A DNA stretch of 64,000 nucleotides from Blastomyces gilchristii SLH14081 (Eukaryota; Ascomycota; Eurotiomycetes; Onygenales; Ajellomycetaceae). The DNA is taken from contig NW_003101659.1 of the NCBI RefSeq assembly GCF_000003855.2, positions 27,475 through 91,474 of the forward strand, given 5' to 3'. The notes beneath the pieces are model-generated. The model did not search any database. It saw only the letters and a list, made by a program, of their open reading frames with translations, and was not told where the DNA came from. This document shows positions 46,362-57,165 of this stretch, piece after piece (position 1 is the stretch's first letter; the number at the start of each line of letters is the position of its first letter). The position numbers and the translations under genes are program-made.

Positions 46362-47562
46362 ATGGCGGGAAAGGCTATGGGGCCTTGCCTTGATTGCAAG
46401 GTCGCTCCGGCCACCCAGACGGTTCGAAAGAGGGACCTTTGTCAGTAGGTGTAACTCCTATATCTATCTGTTTGACAGTACTGATGCGGCGTTTCGCAGA
46501 CAGTGCTTTTTTCTGTTTATCGGATCCAAAGTCGTGAAGCGGATGGAGAAATATCGACCACGCAACGCTGAGAAGAATAACCAGAGAAAATTTCTCTTGC
46601 CCCTCTCTTACGGCGTCTCGTCTTCGACATTGCTCCATATTCTGAATCTTCAGCTAGAGCGGCAAATTTCGAGTGGCTTAGGCCGCCGTACTTATGAAAT
46701 TCATGTCCTAAATGTCGGAATTTGTGGACAGCCCGACAACCACCGACTGGATTTATTCTGCGAGGCGTATCCTCTCCATACATACACCCAGGTTCCCTTA
46801 CACTCGATATTTAAGTATGATACAGCCATAGAGGATATAATATCGGAATATGGAGGCCCTGAATTTAGGGATGACCAGTCAAAGATGGACCAAGAACGCT
46901 TAGACCATTTTCGGTTATCACTTTCGACTGCCGCCGCGCGAACAGACATTGATGGGATATTGTTGACGAGGCTAGTTGTTGCCATTGCCAAGGAGCTGGA
47001 TTGTGACGCCATATTATGGGGGGATTCTGATACGCGTCTCGCTTCGAAGGCTCTCTCAAATGTAGCCAAGGGCCGTGGATTTTCTGCTCCTTGGGATGTA
47101 TGTGATGGGATGACGCCGTGGGGGATCCAGTTCAATTTCCCAATGCGAGACGTCTTAAAATTCGAGTTATCTACCTACGCCTCACTGGCGCTCCCAAAAT
47201 CACTGAACGTTGTCGACTCTGAGCGTCCGTCCGTGGACAATCTATCTAGTAAGAACTTATCGATCGAGGACCTCCTTGCGCACTATGTTGAGACGCAAGG
47301 GGAAAAGTATCCAGGCATCATGGCAAATATCGTTCGTACGATTGACAAACTTCAGGCGCCGGCCCCCGATACTGGGTATAAGTGCGTATTATGTGGCATG
47401 CCGGTCGATATGAGCGGCGAAGACCCCTCAGCTCTAGGTGGCTCAGGGGGTTCTCAGTATGTCTTAGAGGATAGGAGAGAGCGACCTATGACTGGCACGT
47501 TGTGTTATGGATGCGCAAGGACGCGTTTGGATCTTGTACCTCCGAAATCAACGCCAGCTTAG
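46362..47562 (+). CDS. NCS2: Cytoplasmic tRNA 2-thiolation protein 2 (NCS2/CTU2)
   Basis: It partners NCS6/CTU1 in adding the 2-thio group to U34 of Lys, Glu and Gln tRNAs. Exons 46362-46444 and 46500-47562 give 381 residues. Splicing joins MAGKAMGPCLDCK...RKRDLC to QQCFFLFIGSKVVKRMEKY, forming the N-terminal CxxC/CxxC zinc site. The PP-loop-like segment LPLSYGVSSSTLLHI is degenerate, as expected for the non-catalytic subunit. The C-terminal zinc site is CVLCGMPV and LCYGCARTR. An open frame through the intron is a shadow: it would insert residues between paired cysteines. Confidence 0.92.
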
Positions 47563-48257
47563 TTTACGGAGTGTATTGGTTGTTCTATCAATTTTCGGAA
47601 ACATTTCGAACTCCGCACGCTGCCGTTGTTCCCTTCTCAGTTTAGCCACCTAAAGCAGCCTCGCCGGCGCGGCTAACGCTTCTAAAGCCGCCAGTGAAAC
47701 TTGGAGCTGACTGCACTGCGTTGATTTCTAGCGTAATGTACCCATATACCCACCATTACTGTTTATTCACCGGGAGTGACGACTTCTTCCGATGCTCCTC
47801 TGAAAGTACGCATTCCATAATTTCGCAAGATCGACATGCTTCACAGGTGAAACCACCACTGTTTTTATTCTATAACAAACTTGGGATCGTAGTATCCGGT
47901 TGACAGAACGGACTTCTGATCTCGTTGCATGGCTAAATCCTGAATTTTTGCCATCTCAAAGGCTGCGAGTCAAGCTTTGATGATATTAGGCTAGCCCTGA
48001 TATCTCAACAGGCAGCATCCTAATAGCTTTTGGATTCTTAAAATATTGCAGGAACACACAAGTTACGAGGAGTTGCATCATTGTTAAATATATATTATTA
48101 TTACATAGCTTAGATATTGGAAAGAGATATACAAATTAGTCAACTCCGGCCCATATTATGCTCATGTAAATGCAAATGGGGTATATGGAAAGCGGACAAA
48201 AGAGAAAGAAAATAAAAAAAAAATGGGAAGGAGAGAGAAAATTAGGAGAAAAAAGGT
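47563..48257. other. Intergenic, nothing recognised
   Basis: 3' flanks of NCS2 and the convergent DUF4112 gene; short shadow frames only. Confidence 0.5.
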
Positions 48258-49165
48258 TTACATCCTCCCCATTTCGATATCAGGCTCCCTCCTGCGCCCG
48301 GCGGAGGGAGCAGGGTTTCTCGACGACTTGTCCGTGTGAACCCGTGCTGGTTGTGGTCGAGCGGGTGAATCGTTTCGTGGTGGAGAAGTATTACGTCCTG
48401 AGCCTTCAATGGTTGGTTGTCCGTCATGAGTTGTATCAATCCGCGCAGGCTCGTGCAGAGGCAAACCTGAGTGCTTCAGATTCTCCTCTCCGCGTTCCTT
48501 CAGGAGCTTTTCGAGGAGAACAGCGTTTCGAGTGTTGCATTTATATATGGCGTCCGCAAGGTCGCCAATGAAAGGAATCAAGCCGACGAAGAAGTCGATA
48601 ACAATGTTAAAGAGCATACGCATTCGAATGCCGCCGGGGAGACCACCTTCTATTTTGTTACAAGTGTTTACTACCATCAGGGCCATAAACATATCGAGCG
48701 CATCGCCGATTCTATTTAAAATAAGAAGAAAGTTAGTTAAATCCTACACGATTTGACAAAGGGAGGTTATTATTTAGAATGGAGAATTTTGTAGATTCAC
48801 TTACGCTGGCACTAGACCAATGACGCTGCTCCATCCGAAGCGAATTCCGCAAAAATTGCACAGAGAGAGGTCCAATCTATATGCCCGCCGCTTCACCTTG
48901 GTCAATATCTTTGCATCGTGGGCTGATATGCCTTCCGGGGCGGCCTTGCGCTTCTTTTTGGTCGTCGGGCGTCCTAAGAGGTTCGTTGCAGGTACTGTCT
49001 CGAAGTATGGGTCCTGGTGCTCCGGAGGATGAAAAGTTAGCCAGCAATACCCCTATTTTCATGCACACCGGGTGTAAATAGTGCGCTTACCTCTTGTCCA
49101 AACCGATTTTCAGCAGACTCCTTCAATAGCTTCTTAGAGACGACACCTGCGATCTGTGCGGCCAT
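48258..49165 (-). CDS. DUF4112 family membrane protein
   Basis: Exons 49165-49091, 49013-48805 and 48711-48258 give 245 residues. The N-terminus reads MAAQIAGVVSKKLLKESAEN, then PYFETVPATNLLGR and a lysine-rich linker. The DUF4112 core follows: WSSVIGLVPAIGDALDMFMA, spliced across intron 2, and MLFNIVIDFFVGLIPFIGDL, two related hydrophobic hairpins each with a P-x-I-GD turn. The disordered tail is Pro/Arg-rich. The function of the family is unknown. It is divergent from DCP2. Confidence 0.85.
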
Positions 49166-50150
49166 CTCTGTGCCAACCGTGTGTTTACTCAAAGTGAATG
49201 GGCAATATTGGCATCAACTAGCATTGAATATGAAGATATGAGAGTGCTGCAAAATGGCGAGTTGAAGAACCAGGAAGCTATGAAGTCAGTAAAAGTGGGA
49301 AGAAATATATACAAAAGGAAACAGAACGAAGGAAGTATTTTGACTATAAATGAATAAAGGAATAAACAAAGGAACCAAAGGAAAAATGTTTGCTAGGACT
49401 GATTGTTGTTTTGGAGAATGAGGCGGCCAGTTAATGGACACACGCAGCGTCGCATCACTCCCTCGATGAAACAACCACGGACTTCTTTGACTGATTTCAG
49501 GTTATTTTTAACAACAAGAGGCCATCCTCAAACATCCTGCTGGCCAGTCATTGTGATATGGAAGGTCTTTTAACCGGAGACAAACTGGAGAGTTCCTAGC
49601 GCCGGTGCTTAGAACCCTGAAAAAGTTGACCATTGGAAGCTCCAAAAGATACGTTGAGCCCCTGTAATTTATGCCATACAACGACGTCACTGATTTTGGT
49701 GCGCAATATACATCCGTTACCAAAGTTTCAATATTTGGCAATGGGGGTTGTTGCTTGATGACTCAGCATCCAATTGCCACATGTGGTGGTGCAATACTGC
49801 TTTGCCACAGTATCCAGTAGCCAATCAGAATCTTTATTTTGATTCCCCAGCATGGACACCTTTCATCGGGAAGAGCCTCAGCCTGGTGATGGTGATTTGA
49901 GTCAACCTTGCGAACAACGTCAACTGCCACCTCATAAGTCCGCAATTCACTTTGGATCCTTTGTAGTTCAACCGCCGCTTTGCACGTATTCAATTTACCT
50001 CGACCACCTTCTGTTTCTTTCTTGGCTGTTAAAGCCATATCCAAGCACCTGAGGGGAATACATTCGTTACAGGGCCAGACTTGGTGTTGAGCAAAGACTG
50101 CGCAAGCTTCATTTTCTCTTGTATTGCCATGCGACAGTGCGGCAGAGATC
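49166..50150. promoter_or_regulatory. Divergent promoter region DUF4112/DCP2
   Basis: About 985 bases between divergent starts; no coding region and no specific motif recognised. Confidence 0.45.
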
Positions 50151-52905
50151 ATGGCAGAAACGAAAATGCGTCTGGAGGACTGTGAGTAGATTCTTTGCAC
50201 GTTAACTCGTCCACTTTTTTAACTCGGCTTGTTATTTATCAGGGTTGGATGACTTGTGTGTCCGGTTCATTATAAACCTTCCACGAGAGGAGTTGGAGTC
50301 TGTTGAGCGCATTTGCTTTCAAGTTGAAGAGGCACAATGGTTCTACGAAGACTTTATTCGGCCTCTCGACCCGAATCTCCCCTCCCTAAGCTTGCGCGCC
50401 TTCGCCCTGCGTATCTTTCAGCATTGTCCGCTGATGTCGCAATGGTCTCATTATCATCACTCGACTGCGTTTTCTGAATTTTTAGCGTATAAAACTCGTG
50501 TTCCTGTGCGTGGTGCCATATTGCTTAACCAGGACATGGATGAAGTTGTTTTAGTCAAGGGCTGGAAGAAGAATGCAAATTGGAGTTTTCCCCGGGGTAA
50601 GATCAACAAGGATGAGAAGGACTTGGATTGTGCAATTCGAGAAGTCTACGAAGAGACTGGTTTTGATATCAAAGCCGCAGGACTTGTGAAGGATGAGAAG
50701 AAAATGAAGTATATTGAGATTCCTATGCGCGAACAAAACATGAGGTTATATGTCCTCAGAGGTGTCCCAAAGGACACTCTTTTTGAACCGAGGACAAGGA
50801 AGGAAATCAGCAAGATTGAGTGGTACAAGCTCTCAGAGCTACCAACGCTCAAAAAGAGCAAGCTAATTGAGACCAATGGCCACAACCTATCTAACAAGTT
50901 CTATATGGTCGCTCCCTTTTTGGGGCCATTGAAGAAATGGATCGCACAACAGAAGCGCGCCGATCTTGCTGCAACGCAAAACATGGACATCGGTGCACAG
51001 GAGGTATCCGGAGATGGCTTGTTGTTAGGGGAGAACGGAGGTTTTTCCGCCAATGAACCACTACCGAAGGAGAAAACGAACGAATCTCAGCTTCCTAGTG
51101 ACTTGCCTGAAGTGTCTACGGTGGAGGACCCTTCGACGCACTTAAAGAGACTCCTCAATATCAACAGCGTATCATCCTTGCCAGAAGTTTCCACTGACAC
51201 CCAATTTCCAACCCCGGATTTATCAAAGGGGAGTGAGCTTCTGGCTTTGCTACGAAACGCATCCGATATTAATGCGCACCAAGCGCCGGGCACTGCGATG
51301 GGCCCCCCTATTCAGCCATTGTACTCTCCCAAAGACATCGTGCAGCAGCAAAAGCAGCATCAGAACATTCCTCACCAACCGAATTTTGCACAACCATCGG
51401 TTCCCCAGAATCAAAGCGGCGTTCCAATACAGTTTAGCACAGGAATGGCTGTGAATCAAGGCTATTTTAGAAACGTACCTCACCAAAGGCAGGTTGGCCA
51501 ACACCCTTCGTTTCCCTTCCCATACACTCCAGGTCATCCGCTCCATCGTCAACAGCAGCAACCACCACATGCCAGTGTGCGCCAATTGCCTTATCCATCA
51601 TTCCCAGTATCACCCGGAGACCCGTATTCTAGGGACCAGCCATCAGCATTACCCAACCTTCCACGATCGCCTTTCAGAATTTCACCAATGTCTTCAGCTC
51701 CTAATCAAGCACCGCGCTTCAATACCACTCTACCACAGAGAAATACTCCAGCGCCTTACCAGCGCACTGGCGACCCGGAATTTGCCCAGGAACTATTTCC
51801 AAATCCCCATGCACGGTCCATTCCTCCAGCCAGCAAGCTTCCTCCGCCGAAACTCACAAGTCACTCACTCGCTCTTCTCAATGTCTTCAAGAATGAGAGC
51901 GTTAAGAAAACAGACGTACCTAAGCCTGAGCCAACATCGCAGCAAAGCGCAGCGCATCCACCAATTAGTGCTCAATCTCAACACCACGAGAGTCTCCTTG
52001 AACTTTTGAAAAAGCCTCAGGCGGCCCCTCCTGCCCCGGGACATGCAGAGCTAGCTGCTCGCCCTAGCCCTTCCTTTGATCCGGCACGGATTCATGCGCC
52101 TGTGCCTGTACAGTCGCCACCAAGAACACAAGCCCCGCAGAAGTCTACAAACACCGCTCCCAGAACTTCGGCCACTGTGTCGGGTCCCTTGAACATACCT
52201 CAGTTCGAAGCTATTGCAAAACCACCGCCTAAGAAATCTGCGAGGCAATCTCCACGAAATATTAACAAGGGGGAAGCTACAACACCGACAGGAAGTTTCA
52301 CTATCCTTCCACGCCCACCTCCCTCGAAGGAAGTCGTTCCACCGCAACTTACCAACGCCAAACCACAGCTTACTTCACCTCCGAAAAGAAATGTCAAACT
52401 CTCTGAGATTACAAAACCGTTTCAACCGAAAATCCTTCGCCGTCCTGTTAAAGAAGATCTCGAGGCTTCGCTTCCTAACGGCACCGTGACTGTTAGTGCG
52501 TTTAGTCTCTCAGAAAAAGACACTGTGCTGGATCATCTACGCGATAAACCTACCCAAATTAATGTAAATTATGACCGACGACCGAGCCAGACCGCCTCTC
52601 AAAAAGAAGCTTTGCTATCTCTCTTTGGAAAAGCTTCTCCTTCACCCACTCCGCTCTCTTCAGAGCAGAATCGAGCTTCTCCCCCTGCGCCAAAATCTCC
52701 ACCACGCTCGGCCATCATAAGCCCAGTTGAGATATCTTCTCCCCAAGTTGGCATGCCAACAGCACGCGGTCCTGCTCCATTGTCCAGTCGGGGAAGCATT
52801 TCCCCCGTTGGTGGAAACGAAACTCGGAAGGCAGCCCCAACATCACCGAGGGACAAGGCATTCCTGCTCGGGTACTTGGACAACATTGCGAAGGGTAAAC
52901 AATGA
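50151..52905 (+). CDS. DCP2: mRNA decapping enzyme subunit DCP2
   Basis: DCP2 hydrolyses the 5' cap of mRNA in P-bodies with DCP1 and EDC3. Exons 50151-50181 and 50243-52905 give 897 residues; splicing restores EDWLDDLCVRFIINLPREEL. Box A (about 10-95) precedes the Nudix domain; the Nudix box at about 129-151 reads GKINKDEKDLDCAIREVYEE with REVYEETGF holding the catalytic glutamates. Box B follows (NKFYMVAPFLGPLKKWI). The long Pro/Gln-rich tail carries at least six short leucine helices (HLKRLLNI, ELLALLR, LALLNVFK, LLELLKK, ALLSLFGK, FLLGYLDNI) like the helical leucine-rich motifs that bind EDC3. Confidence 0.95.
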
Positions 52906-53245
52906 TTGTGTAATTCTGTCCACGTTGGGCATTTCACCCTAGTTATGACCGCTATGTTCTAAGGGCGCGAAGTTCAGGACCGGTTTGGGAGCCGAAATGT
53001 AAATAGTTAGGTCCTTATTATCAATTGGGTGGTCAACTATCATTAGCCTTTTAAATAGCAATCTATATATCTTATTGGGTCAAGACCACTAGTAACCACT
53101 AGTTATCATTACGTGGTTTCACATCCGGTGAGAAGTTTAACCGATTCTGCCGCATCATACCGCCCTTTAGTAATTAGGCCTCGAAGTAACTACTGCACCC
53201 CAAAACCGATTGTATATCAAGAGTGTTGCGGGACAGCTATTCAAA
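52906..53245. other. Short intergenic DCP2-CAF17
   Basis: About 340 bases; the upstream in-frame Met at 53210 belongs here if CAF17 starts at 53246. Confidence 0.5.
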
Positions 53246-54559
53246 ATGCCCCCTCGAGTGTCTTTCGGCTCGATATGTAGCCGTTGTTCAATCTCTAGAC
53301 GTCAATTTTCCACGTTCCGACCTCGAAATCAGCAGTCTGCCCCGTCCTTCCGGTCCCTCCCTTCACTCCCGCCGCTCTCCGGCTATGCTCGACTTCCAAC
53401 GCGAGCTCTCATCACTCTAACTGGGAAAGACAGCACGAGCTTCCTCCAGGGACTGGTAACACAAAATCTCCTCACCCCGCAGAATACACCGGTGCCGCAA
53501 AGTGGATTTTATGCGGCTTTCCTGAATGCGCCAGGACGAGTGCTTCATGATGTCTTCATTTACCCCGTCCCGCCGAACGATAGCTACAACGGCACCTCAG
53601 ACCTCGCATATCTTATTGAAGTGGACAAGAATGAGGTTACGAATTTGATGAAACACATGCGGAAACATAAATTACGAGCGAAACTTGCGTTCCGTGCCAT
53701 GGACGAGGGCGAGCTTAATGTTTTCAGCTTGTGGAATGAGGAAGACGCGGGGATTATGGAGTACGATTTTCAACTAGAAAATGGAAAGTCGCCGCCTTTT
53801 ACGTGTGTGGATACACGCGCTCCTGGGTTTGGATTCCGCTTCCTCGCGCCTGAGAAGGTCGTGAACGAGCAGCCGATAATGCCGGGCGAGATGGTTGATT
53901 TTGCTACGTATAATCTGCGTCGGATTTTACATGGCGTACCAGAGGGCCAGGGGGAGATTATTAGAGAATCTGCGTTGCCGATGGAATGCAATATGGATAT
54001 AATGGGGGCTATTGATTTCCACAAGGGCTGTTACACTGGGCAAGAGTTGACCATCCGTACCCATCATAGAGGAGTGGTCCGCAAGAGGATTTTGCCCGTG
54101 CAGCTCTATGATATGGATGAACCGATCCCAGAGACTGACGTGCCAAACTACTCATCAGAATCTAAGTTGGTGTTACCCCCCGCTGGATCTAATATAGCAA
54201 AGGTGAGTTCAAGGAAAGGTCGGAGCGCTGGAAAATTCCTCTCTGGCGTGGGAAACATTGGGTTAGCGCTATGCCGATTGGAAATGATGACAGATATCGT
54301 TTTTACGGAAGAGTCGTCGCAATATAACCCCGACCAGGAATTTAAGATATCATGGGAGGCTGATGCGGAAGCAGGAGTTGAAAAGGCTGGAGAATTGAAG
54401 GTTAAAGCGTTGGTCCCGCCATGGACGAGGGATTATATTGTTAGTGGAGGGGTGAAGAAGCCAACACCGCCACCGCAAAAGAGCGACGAAGAGGTTGCGG
54501 AAGAGTTGGAGAAGTTGGATGCTAAGATTAAAGAGATTGAGCGGCAACGAGAGGAGTAA
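53246..54559 (+). CDS. CAF17: CAF17/IBA57 mitochondrial iron-sulfur cluster assembly factor
   Basis: IBA57 acts with ISA1/ISA2 in making [4Fe-4S] clusters in mitochondria and resembles folate-dependent aminomethyltransferase (GcvT). Intronless; 437 residues from MPPRVSFGSICSRC, whose basic, Ser-rich start (SRRQFSTFRPRN) is a good mitochondrial presequence. A start at 53210 would add 12 residues. Key motifs are LTGKDSTSFLQGLVTQNL, GFYAAFLNAPGRVLHDVFIY, and the signature HKGCYTGQELTIRTHHRG near residue 258. A charged coiled-coil-like tail ends the protein. Confidence 0.93.
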   Translation: MPPRVSFGSICSRCSISRRQFSTFRPRNQQSAPSFRSLPSLPPLSGYARLPTRALITLTGKDSTSFLQGLVTQNLLTPQNTPVPQSGFYAAFLNAPGRVLHDVFIYPVPPNDSYNGTSDLAYLIEVDKNEVTNLMKHMRKHKLRAKLAFRAMDEGELNVFSLWNEEDAGIMEYDFQLENGKSPPFTCVDTRAPGFGFRFLAPEKVVNEQPIMPGEMVDFATYNLRRILHGVPEGQGEIIRESALPMECNMDIMGAIDFHKGCYTGQELTIRTHHRGVVRKRILPVQLYDMDEPIPETDVPNYSSESKLVLPPAGSNIAKVSSRKGRSAGKFLSGVGNIGLALCRLEMMTDIVFTEESSQYNPDQEFKISWEADAEAGVEKAGELKVKALVPPWTRDYIVSGGVKKPTPPPQKSDEEVAEELEKLDAKIKEIERQREE

Positions 54560-54893
54560 AGTGTCCTGGCATTCATTGTATTTATAGCGATATGTGTTTG
54601 GTATGAACACCTATTTGTGTGTGTAGGGGATACCCACTGCGGAGTTCATCTCTGTTACAAGACCAAGGGTTTGATTTTGATAATATGTCCCGATTTTTGG
54701 GTAAGAATGTCAGATTAATATCATAATTGTACGCTGAAATGGTCTGTATGAAGCGGAATGAAACATCTTTATTTGAAATGGGTATCTCTAAGAGAGCATA
54801 TAGCTCAAAAAATATCTACACAAGCTCAGCAATATGTACTCGCTCGGCTGACGCTTTCGCAGCTATGTCGTTGATTCATTTACCGCGCCAGCT
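54560..54893. other. Short intergenic between convergent CAF17 and DnaJ gene
   Basis: About 330 bases; nothing recognised. Confidence 0.5.
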
Positions 54894-56144
54894 TCATGCG
54901 ATTCCTCCTGCTGCAGAGGCACCTTCATCCTCTTTCCTAATTTGCTCTTCTAGCCTTTTTCTCTCAGCGTTCTTTAACCGAATCATAGTGAGCTCTTCTA
55001 AACTAGGACTGTTGGGTCCAAGTCCGAAATGTCGTGCTGACGGCGAACCATTTGGCGTCTTCAATCCAGCGGATGAGAAAGAGGCAAACGATGGGACATG
55101 CTTCGATCCATGTTCTTCCTTAGAGAGAGTTGATGATGGCGTGTTAAGTCCGGGGAAGTTAAATTTATTCCTTGGTTTGGCGGTAGAGGTTGGAGTGGAA
55201 GGTGTTGACGTTGTCTGCTCCTCGTGTTGATGCGGGGGTGATGATGGCTTTTCGAAGTCAGGTTCCTTGTTCGAGGCCCAAAATACAGATTCGATTATAT
55301 CCCAATAGTCGCCCTTTTGCTTTTTGTAATCTCCTACTGCAGCATGGGCGCCAACGATCGAGGCAAAAACGACAACACCGGTCGCCATAGTTTTCTTTTC
55401 CCGCTTCTCGCCCACCCTTTGCCTTTTGTCTTTAAGTGTAAAAGTACTGTCCACCCTGCCGAAGACGGAGAAGAGTGATTCAAGGCGATCTTTGTCAAAT
55501 TCCAATCCAGCACCTTCCCGGGGCCAGCGGACTTTGACCGTTCGATCAATTTCAGGAACCGACGTACCGCCACCATTTTTCCGATGGGCTTTATTTTCGC
55601 TCTGTGCTGCACGCTCCCTCTCTTCCTTTTCCTTCTCCAGCCTTTCTTCCTCTTCCAATACCTCCTTCTTCAATAATTCTTCCTTCTCGCGTCTCCTCCT
55701 CCTTCCATCTTCTGCCAGCCTTCTTAGTTCCTGTTCCAGCTTCGCCTCTGCATCATCAACACCAAACGTCCCCTGGGTAGCGGGAGCGCCAGTCCATGTC
55801 CGTTTTACACCGCGCTCTCTTGCTTCTAAATCCTCTTTCATCTTCCGCCTAACCCCTTCTAGCATCTCACTCTCCCTCTTCTTCCTCTCCCGTGCTTCTC
55901 GCGCATTATCGTAGAGTTGCCGTATGGATGGATCCGAGAGCACATCGTAGGCGATCTGCAGGAGATGGAATTTATCGATGTCCGCGGGTGTAGGGTTTGT
56001 AAGTTTATCTGGATGATATTTTAATGCCGTCCTCCGATATGCGCGACGGATCTCTGCGTCCGCAGCGGTGGGAGATAGGCTTAGGAGCCCGTAAAAGTCA
56101 TAAGAAGAGGCAGCATGCGATTTTAGGTCGTCCGACGGTGCCAT
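54894..56144 (-). CDS. cwf23: DnaJ-RRM protein, cwf23/DNAJC17-like splicing factor
   Basis: Intronless, 416 residues. The J domain occupies about 15-80 (YDFYGLLSLSPTAADAEIRR, HPD in LKYHPDKL). A long charged coiled coil (about 90-200, KREEEE-rich) leads to an RRM-like fold (IDRTVKVRWPREG, LESLFSVFGRVDSTF, ATGVVVFASIVGAHAAV). The order J domain, coiled coil, RRM is that of Cwf23/DNAJC17, a spliceosome-associated chaperone. The C-terminal part is Ser/Thr/Pro-rich. A nuclear splicing role is inferred from the family. Confidence 0.9.
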   Translation of the reverse strand: MAPSDDLKSHAASSYDFYGLLSLSPTAADAEIRRAYRRTALKYHPDKLTNPTPADIDKFHLLQIAYDVLSDPSIRQLYDNAREARERKKRESEMLEGVRRKMKEDLEARERGVKRTWTGAPATQGTFGVDDAEAKLEQELRRLAEDGRRRRREKEELLKKEVLEEEERLEKEKEERERAAQSENKAHRKNGGGTSVPEIDRTVKVRWPREGAGLEFDKDRLESLFSVFGRVDSTFTLKDKRQRVGEKREKKTMATGVVVFASIVGAHAAVGDYKKQKGDYWDIIESVFWASNKEPDFEKPSSPPHQHEEQTTSTPSTPTSTAKPRNKFNFPGLNTPSSTLSKEEHGSKHVPSFASFSSAGLKTPNGSPSARHFGLGPNSPSLEELTMIRLKNAERKRLEEQIRKEDEGASAAGGIA

Positions 56145-57165
56145 GATGGCTGCGGGTGCGATTCAAGGCCTTAGCTTCTCAAATGATCAGCGCATGTATG
56201 TCAAACTAAAAAGTTGAATAAGACGTTGTATATTTAAATAAGTAGGCTAACCTTGCGAGTGGCAACACCAGGAAAGCGCGTGGTAAATATTTGTTTTGAA
56301 TTATCACGTGATATGATTACATCCTCTGATTCTCCGTTAGAACTACATTTTATATATGTATATTAATGCTGATAAGACTATTTACCCAACGCAGGGACGG
56401 AGATTACCTGGAACTCCTCTCAGGTATGGCAAGCGGACGATGAAAACCTCGTTACTCTGTCACATCATTGAAGGACGGCGTGTTTTCCGGCTTCAACTGT
56501 CCCTATTCTCGAGAAATCAAATCTGGTCCTGTTTTCATGGAAGTTCAGCATTGATAATGTAAAATATATCTGAAAGAGATCATTTCCCAAGTCATGTATA
56601 TGCGAACAGAAGCCATGGCGAGAGGGAATTTGTTGCCTTGAACTTTGGTTTTTGAATCCAGATAGGTTCATGCGAAACCATCACCTGGAGCTCCGGGTCC
56701 TTGTAATCTGCATCCGGAGCAGGAATTACACCCCTCTTCAATGGAGACAGGGTATCCATCTGCCGCTTTTTCCTGGATTGAGGCTAGTGTACCGGGCGTC
56801 ATGTTCTATTCATACTTTTTGTTGACATACAATTCATTGTCAGCCTCTTTATTTATGTGTTGTAGACCGGGCATCCTTTCGCTAGATTGCATGGATGGCG
56901 GGACGCTTTCTACTATTGGATTTGGCTGAAATACACATTAGCTACAGTTTATACGTTGATATATACCCTTTTAAATGGCAACAATGAGGATGGTTAAAAA
57001 GTATTCTGTATGAGGCGCAGATCCAATTCGGTGGTCGCCCAAAAGGGGAATTTGGGGTTGAGCCTCATTATTTACTCCCGCCGCGACCTCCACAACCATT
57101 CCTCATGGTAATTTGTTCGATGACATAAATCACTTTGCTCATCTTCGACCCTCTTTTTACTGACA
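56145..57165. other. Intergenic, nothing recognised
   Basis: About 1 kb between divergent starts with short shadow frames only. Confidence 0.5.
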
